Shown one piece after another: positions 57,531-64,000 of a stretch of DNA of 64,000 bases. The notes under the pieces were generated by a model. That model had not been told where the DNA came from. It did not search any database and saw nothing but the letters and a program-made list of their open reading frames with translations. The DNA is taken from the NCBI GenBank assembly GCA_963920765.1, contig OY987246.1, positions 3,474,501 through 3,538,500 of the forward strand. Reading direction: 5' to 3'. A program made the translations under genes and the position numbers. The DNA is from Ulota crispa. Its lineage: Eukaryota > Streptophyta > Bryopsida > Orthotrichales > Orthotrichaceae. Position 1 is the stretch's first letter; each line of letters opens with the position of its first letter.

Positions 57531-58863
57531 CAAAGGAAACCTACACAACATCACACTTAGCCTCATAGCTAACCACTAACATTGGTATTGATTGTATTTC
57601 AATAATAAAAGCCCAAAACATGCATAACTTGTTACAACTTACATTGATGATTTGGTGGTAGTTAATTTCTATTGGTACTCAATGTATGTTCATAAAATTT
57701 CATACTATCAATGCCAATGCTACAATCCTTTACAATTGTTGGAAATAGAATACACAACAAAGACACAAAAGAGGTATAACCAAAGTAAGCAACGAGAAAG
57801 AAGTAACAAGCTTAAAAGTTTTCTTATTTCAAGTATGTTTCCACTTATACACAAAGGAGAGAGAGGATATGAAGTAAAAATTCTTCTCTACTATTGGTCC
57901 ATGGGATTCCTTTACTAAAATAAACTCTAACTAATTCTAGTGGAGAGTGTATCAATAGAATACTTATCTCAACAATAAGTACACACTTTTTTAATACCAT
58001 ATGCCCACATGGATATTTTTCATGTTGTATAACAAATTTGAGTCAATAGCTTTTTCACGTTAAAGTGCATATAGAAGTTGTAAGTACTCCCAAGATATTT
58101 CTATTTGAGAGGTTTGGCTAGCCCTTTTGTTTGCCCCAAGCAATGCAATTTAGAGGAGTAAGGGCATTCCCAACATTGCACTTCAAACTTGATGCTTCAA
58201 GAGCTTATATCTATTTTTTGAAGAGCTCGTAAAATTTGTGTTTCCCACCTTTGTACTTTGGACATGCCCCACAAACAATCTTTTGACCATTTACCAAAGA
58301 GAATATAGGATGAAGCTCACTAAACTTATGATGAAGTGGGTTTTGAAAGGTCATTGCTTGACACACTAGGATGGAGTGCCATGAGAGTAATTTGAAGGAA
58401 CGTCATATTCATTAATTTGGGAAAATGATGGGTACCATTTTGTACCTCACTTTAATCCAAAATTGTCACCTTAATTCAGATTAAGGAGGTCACTTGAAAA
58501 CCTAGTTAATGAACTTCTGTCCAAAATTTCAGAAGTTAATGAACTTTCTATCCAAAAAGAGCGTATTTTTAGATGATATATATCTCATTTCATTGGAAAA
58601 CAGTCAACAAAATCCAAATTCAATGAATATGGTGTTTTCTGGAAAAAAAAACCAAATGTCCCACTTTGTACGCTTTTTCCCAAATTAATGAATATGACGT
58701 TAAGGGCTTGGAGCACTTATTAGATATCATCCATGTTTGAAGTGTGTCAAATCCTTGCAAGGCAATGCTAAATATGCTTTAATCATTGGAGGAGTAGCAA
58801 CTAGCACTTAGAAGATTTGCAATCCAAGGGGTACTATTGAAAAAGGCTTTTTTTTCAAATATT
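57531..58863. other. AT-rich intergenic DNA
   Basis: A frame at 57652-57918 lacks domains. Nothing else seen. Confidence 0.4.
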
Positions 58864-59308
58864 TGAGTTCATTGACAAGCACTTTTGTCTTCTCCAAGCA
58901 TTGCAATTAGAGGGGTAATAATTAAAGGAGTTGTAATTACACAAGTAACAATTGGAAGAGGTCACAACTAGAAAAGGAAACAATTGGAAGAGGTAACCAC
59001 CACAGGGGTAAGAATTAGAAGGGCTGCAATTACGCAGGCTGGAGTTTATTTACAAGTTCCTATGTCTTCCTCAAGCATTGCAATTAGAGAGGTAATAATT
59101 AGAGGGATTGGAATTAGAGAGGTAACAACTTGGAAGAGGTCACAACTAGAAGAGGAAACAATTGGAAGAGGTAACCACCACAGGGGTAACAATGAGAAGG
59201 GTTGCAATTATAAAGGCTAGAGTTTATTGACAAGTTCCCATGTTTCTCCAAGTAGTGCAATTAGAGAGGTAATAATTAGAGGGATTGAAATTAGAGAGGT
59301 AACAACTA
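58864..59308. repeat. 177-bp tandem repeat, about 2.5 copies
   Basis: GCAATTAGAGAGGTAATAAT and variants recur at 58903, 59080 and 59257. Smaller GGAAGAGGTAAC/GGAAGAGGTCAC subrepeats lie inside. The third copy stops exactly where an AGGTA element begins. Open frames here are a by-product. Confidence 0.85.
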
Positions 59309-59686
59309 AGGTAGCAGCACCACTTACTGTGATTGTCCCCATGGGCATCACTGGCAAATCAGGGCCTAATAAACACAAAAATCTAATAGTTATGGGTGAT
59401 GGAGTGATGGTTATGGATGACTAACATGATAATTTGAGTGCCCCATCTCACTATTTAAGAACCAACAAGCCTTGTTTTTAACATCTCTTAAACATGACTT
59501 TACATTTTCAGCAATTTTAGACTTTTGAAAAATCTTTATGAACAAATGTTTGCAATTGAAACTTTGAAATTGATGCTTGTATTTTTCATTCCTTCTTGCT
59601 AATCTAGCAATATTATTTTCAAGCTTGTTCAATTGGGGTACATACCCTAGAAACCTTAAACTCACGCTTATGGGTGTTCCTACACT
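59309..59686. mobile_element. probable TA-flanked MITE, M family copy 6
   Basis: TA at 59307-59308 and 59687-59688; starts AGGTAGCAGCACC and ends GCTTATGGGTGTTCCTACACT. The ends are less alike than in other copies, but the right end matches the M-family ACCCATAAGC motif. Confidence 0.6.
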
Positions 59687-59688
59687 TA

Positions 59689-60838
59689 GAGGGCTTGCAA
59701 TCAGAGAAGCTTGAGTGCAATGACAAGCACATCCATCCTTCCTTTGCAGTGCTGTAACAGACGCTTGCGTGCAGTTTCAGTTTCAAATATATTAGACAGT
59801 ACGTCCAAGCCCAACCACTCTTGGTAGAGTATACCCATAAAATATTCCGTTCCATGGCTGTATGATACCAGAACGTTCTCAACGTCCTTGCAATAGCCAT
59901 GGAAGCAAGAGCTGAGCTAACATAGCCTGCTGCAATAAGTGAAGCTGAGAACCTTTTGATTGAGAGCCGTAGGGCACCAACACCACCGGCGAGGTCGAAG
60001 AAGACCACAATGACTGACGTGATATTATTCATGTTGCCTCCCACTGTACTTTGTCAGCTCCATTGATTGGAGAGGCAGCGAAGCTTAGCTTGCCAAGCCT
60101 CCCATCCTGCAGCCCTTGCTCCCTTCCTTCCTACCTTTCTCTCTCTCTCTACATCGCCACCGCCCTTGTTGCCAGCTTCTAGTGAGCTGCTACACTCACC
60201 CTTTCATCTCCCTCTCTGTCCCCTTGCTCCATCTCTTCTCCCGCTCAAGTTTGGCATAAGTTTGTAGAAGAATGTACACTGAAATCTGCACAGTAGAACT
60301 TCTGGTGCTGGAGCTTATTTTAGAAGCCTCTTGTCGTTAAGCCATTGAGTATGTGTCAAGCCTGTTTGTAGCAGAGCGTAGAAGGCAGCTTGAAGCTTGC
60401 AACCATTTCGACAGCTTCACCACTCTCCCTTGCTTTCCAAGTTGCACTCTTTGTGTTAATGCAGGTCTGACAACAGCAACACCGGCCATGTTGAGTTCCG
60501 GAGAACCAGCAAGGATCACGACAGCTTACGAGAAGCCTTTGTAAAAAGGTAAGCAAACAACTTCGAATTTCTTTTGCAATACGCAGACTGTTCTAATGTA
60601 CGAACTTCGCCTGTTTCTTGACAAAATTCCAAGCTTTAGATTTTTTCTGAAACAAGAGAGTGTAGTTGGAGAGGTTAGCTTGAGAGAGAGTGACACAGCT
60701 TTGTTGTTATACAATGCTGGCTATGGCAGGTGTGGCGAAAGTGAAAAAATCGATGTTGGTTGAGTTCTAAAGGGTGGCTGTTTTCGAACTACAGCTCTTG
60801 CTTTGGCTCACTCTCCTGAGTCACTCTTCTGAATCACA
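59689..60838. other. 5' flank and presumed leader of the COBRA-like gene
   Basis: The stretch from 60050 is less AT-rich and includes a CT-rich tract at about 60120-60150. A plausible donor (AAAAAGGTAAGC at 60544-60555) suggests a leader intron. A minus-strand 141-codon frame from 60044 (MGGNMNNITSVIVVFFDLAG) is unrecognised and partly overlaps an M-type MITE, so I do not call it a gene. Confidence 0.4.
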
Positions 60839-63474
60839 ATGAAGATCTCGAGAGTGTGCTGCATTTCTGTGGCAGTTCTCTTGCTTGCTGCTTTCCAACA
60901 TGCAGGTATGAACTCAATGCACATACAGTACTTCGTTTTCAGTACTTTGATAATAGATGTTTGTCTAATTAGGATATTACGACAAGTTACAAGTGAACTT
61001 ATGTTGTGGTGTTCCCTTGTAGATGCGGGGTATGATAAAATGGATCCCAATGGTAATATCACCATCAAGTGGGACGTCGTGGAGTGGACTGGCGACGGTT
61101 ATAGGGTAACCAACAATTACCACACACTAGATGTTAGAACTTTTTCTTGATAATATATGCGTCGTTTTGATTAGTATGTATAAGTGTGCTTCACTAGGGT
61201 ATCTCTATATAGAGTTCAGAGGTGAAATCCATTTAGGTTCTACAAAACCCAAACAAAGGGGCAGTAGACAGACAACCCTGACTTTCGTTTAAAGCTGAGT
61301 GGTCCTCGATTAATCTACCCAAGTGGGTTAGTTGGTAACAGGGATCAGGACACTAGGGGTAGTCACAACTTCTGCACCTCATTCTCAATCTTCAAGGAAT
61401 GGGGTCATGGTGCACTCTCCTTGATTTGCAGAGGGCCCATTCTCTGAAGATTGAGAAGTTTTTTGCTTCATCTCCGGAGGAGAAAGAATGGGCGTGAAGA
61501 AGATTTAGCATGTGAACTGGGGTGAAGAAGATTTTGCATGTTAACTTTTTACCCATGTGCGTCAGTTTTTTACCTGGTTTTTTTTTGCTTTCAACCTCCT
61601 TGTAGTTGGAGACCTCAGTTAAGTGTGTGAATGCAACTGGCTTTCTTACCGCATCACAAGTAAACTCGTTCTCCACTCAACACCGCCCATAAAAGGGGAG
61701 TCACACCTTCTTCATGAAGAAATGCTCCCATTGGCTTCTATATTGACTCCACAACTTCTCATTCTTCAAAGAAGTTTCATTCTTCAAAGAAGTTTCATTC
61801 TTCAAAGAAATTTCATTCTTTCACAAAAGTTTGATTCTCTGAGAAGGTGTGAGTGTGACTATCCCTAATGTGTGTAATTTTGGTACGTGACTTTATGGGT
61901 TGCAGGCTATAGTGACGATGTACAACTACCAGACGTACCGGCACATCCAAGCGCCAGGATGGATCATGGGCTGGACATGGTCCAAGAAGGAAGTGATCTG
62001 GAACTTGATAGGCGCGGAGACACGAGACCAAGGCGACTGTTCCAAGTTCAAGGCAAACCTGCCGCACTGCTGCAGCAAGAAGCCGGACGTGATCGACTTG
62101 ATGCCGGGCGTGCCATACAACCAGCAGACGGCGAACTGCTGCCGAGGGGGAGTGTTGTCGTCGTACATGCAAGACCCGGCCACGTCCGTGGCGTCGTACC
62201 AGATCGTGGTGGGCAATACCGGCACCACCAACACCACCATCCAGTTGCCGAAGAACATCACCCTCTTGACCCCCGGGCCCGGGTACACTTGCAGCAAAGC
62301 CGCTCTCGTGCCCAAGACCAAGTTCTTGTCTCCTGATGGACGTCGCACCACTCAAGCCTTCAGTAAGTCCTCAACCTTTTTCCAACTAGTCTCCACATGG
62401 TTGTCACATTGGGCGAGATTTGGCTGTCAGTCATCCAGACGGGATTGGGTGGGGTGGTTGTAGAATTAGTGTGCAAACGTCAAAGTGCGATTACAGGGTT
62501 GTGCTCGTGTCCATAATTTTTTTTTAAATGAGAAAAAAAAGTGCTTGCATCTATGGTGTGACTGTTTATGTTTGCGGGGATGGATCACGGATGGGTGGTT
62601 TAGGGTTGGTCAAATGTGACCACCATGGCATGATGGCATGGTTTGTCACTTTGAACCAACCCTAAATCATTTTGCTTGTATAATGCAAACTATCAAGGCC
62701 CAAATGCAAGTGGGTTTTTTTTTTTTTTAATATTTTCTAAGTCAAGGCACAGACATAACCTTGCATTTGCGCCTTGATGTCCGCACCTTGAATTTAGCAT
62801 GGACAACCACCTTGCTTGGTTTAGACTGCCTGTCCTGTCTTTTGGTTTAAACTTGCCTGAAGTCACAACCTTGCTCCACACCAAATAATATCTGATAAAA
62901 AAAGCAAAACAATGCAGCATTGCAGTGAAAGGTGAAATTAACGAGTTATACCGAAATTTTGGGGTGCTTCTTCGTTCTATGTGGAGCGAAAGCCTACCCT
63001 CACAAAGCACTAGTTACTGTTCCTTTCATGTTGGCAATTCACATACACGAGCAATGCCTTGTGTGCTCTAATACTCTTAGAGTATTAGGAACTTCCAAAA
63101 TGTTGTTAGAGAATGCAAGACGTAGATTTGGTGCATTATGTTGATGTCAAACTTGTTAAGTGGCTTATTGTGACTTCTATAGAGTGACTTGGAAAAATGC
63201 CAACTTTGGGATTCTATGGGCTTGTGAATATACGCTGGCCTTTTTGAGTAACTCTTGGTGTGCTTTGGGTTGAAACAGTGACATGGAACGTGACGTGCTC
63301 GTACACTCAGGCTCTGGCGAATAAAGCACCGACATGCTGTGTGTCTTTCTCAGCTTTTTACAATGAAACCATCGTGCCATGTGCCAAGTGTGCTTGTGAC
63401 TGTCCACCAAACAACACCCTGCCCATTGTGACCCAGAATGGAATTGATACGAACAACCAGCGGTGCTTGAACCG
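60839..63474 (+). CDS. COBRA-like GPI-anchored cell-wall protein, first four exons
   Basis: COBRA/COBL proteins are secreted, GPI-anchored plant proteins that promote oriented cellulose deposition. Exons: 60839-60905, 61023-61105, 61906-62362 and 63279-63474, GT-AG and phase-consistent (267 codons plus two bases). Exon 1 is a signal peptide (MKISRVCC, core ISVAVLLLAAF). Next come YDKMDPNGNITIKWDV, YNYQTYRHIQAPGWIMGWTW, KKEVIW, CSKFKANLPHCC, LMPGVPYNQQTANCC and PGPGYTC. Exon 4 has the hallmark TCCVSFSAFYNETIVPC after MTWNVTCSYTQ. Several N-glycosylation sequons are present. The Cys-rich remainder, omega site and GPI signal lie beyond the right edge; the last complete exon is followed by a GTAAGT donor. 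The ATG fits the signal peptide and is the first in frame. Confidence 0.95.
61761..61820 (+). repeat. 18-bp tandem repeat with heat-shock-element-like units in a COBRA-like intron
   Basis: Three copies of TTCAAAGAAGTTTCATTC lie just upstream of exon 3. Each contains GAAGTTTC or GAAATTTC, a GAAnnTTC inverted pair as in heat-shock elements. Regulatory function is only a possibility. Confidence 0.6.
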
Positions 63475-64000
63475 GTAAGTTCAAAAGCTTTTTTTTTCTC
63501 ATTCTGGCTGGTTTCTAGTATTGCACCAAATAGTGCATTTAGGTTGCCTTAACAATTAGGTTGCCTTACCCTGGCAAAGCTACTTGGAGGGGCATGCAAC
63601 TATCTTTATGCTACAGTAAGTCCTGATTTTATCTAAAGTTCTAGCGTTCTTGCTCCATGACTTCGGTGCTTGTTGCTGCGCCTAACCTTTGCTTGCTTCC
63701 TCCATTGTTTCTTGCAGTAATTATTGACAAAAGTTATTGTAATCTTGATAAATGTTTCTAAATAGTGAGAAATGTTGAGAAATTAGTATGGGGCAACCTA
63801 AATGCACTATTTGGTGTAGGCCAAAAAGGAAAATACAAGGAGTATATGGCTAGGAACTTATGATATTTTCTTCCTGAAATGCTTGAGAAATCAAACTAGA
63901 GTTTTTGTCTATTGATCTGATTTCTTGGATTATGCATTTGGTTTTTTTATTGAACTGTTTTTGCTGTTGTTGTTGGATATGATTTTGGATTGTTCAGGTT

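Noticed and set aside
59619..60044. 141-codon minus-strand frame MGGNMNNITSVIVV...
   Set aside because: No recognisable family; its C-terminal part overlaps a probable MITE end. Too weak to call a gene.

Overview
The window looks like nuclear DNA of a streptophyte plant. It is AT-rich, sparsely genic and crowded with transposon relics. A COBRA-like cell-wall gene, a YbaK-domain gene of plant type with GT-AG introns, a Ty1/copia element primed like plant and algal copia elements, and Stowaway-like MITEs all point that way. A pogo-type HTH gene and a dense load of unfamiliar MITEs would fit a seed-free plant or charophyte, but the sequence does not settle the species. A 200-N gap sits at 28892-29091.

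Genes, left to right. (1) 256-3518, minus: an 11-exon WDR12/YTM1 ribosome-biogenesis gene, complete by splicing but with an in-frame TGA at a conserved Trp. (2) 3986-4586, minus: two exons of a PHAF1 (C16orf70/At3g51130-type) gene. (3) 5265-6012, minus: three decayed exons of a MutS2 ATPase. (4) 15442-16173, plus: a pogo/Tigger-type HTH protein with no visible catalytic domain. (5) about 18618-22756, minus: a multi-exon gene of unknown function preceded by four 105-bp repeats. (6) 34497-40150, plus: one nearly complete, mutated Ty1/copia retrotransposon. (7) 44815-48261, minus: a complete six-exon YbaK/aminoacyl-tRNA deacylase-domain gene. (8) 60839 to the right edge, plus: the first four exons of a COBRA-like gene. 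These are independent housekeeping or cell-wall loci, not an operon or pathway cluster.

Between them lie many short inverted-terminal-repeat elements, which I grouped by hand. The most striking set has ends close to TTAA|CCCCTAAATGCCCAAG and a TTAA flank at each end. At least 15 copies fall into five internally unrelated families (A, B, C, D, J), and the signature resembles piggyBac. A second set has TA flanks and ends AGGTA...CACC (M and G families). There are also two Stowaway-like copies, a Harbinger-like element with TCA duplication, a CACTA-like 120-bp element with ATG duplication, and several large foldbacks. Nesting is frequent: a foldback in A3, B1 in M3, G2 in N1, N2 in D3, M6 in a 177-bp tandem array, and the copia element in a palindromic MITE. 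This gives a relative insertion history. Stretches not listed as genes or elements are AT-rich DNA in which I see no supportable gene.
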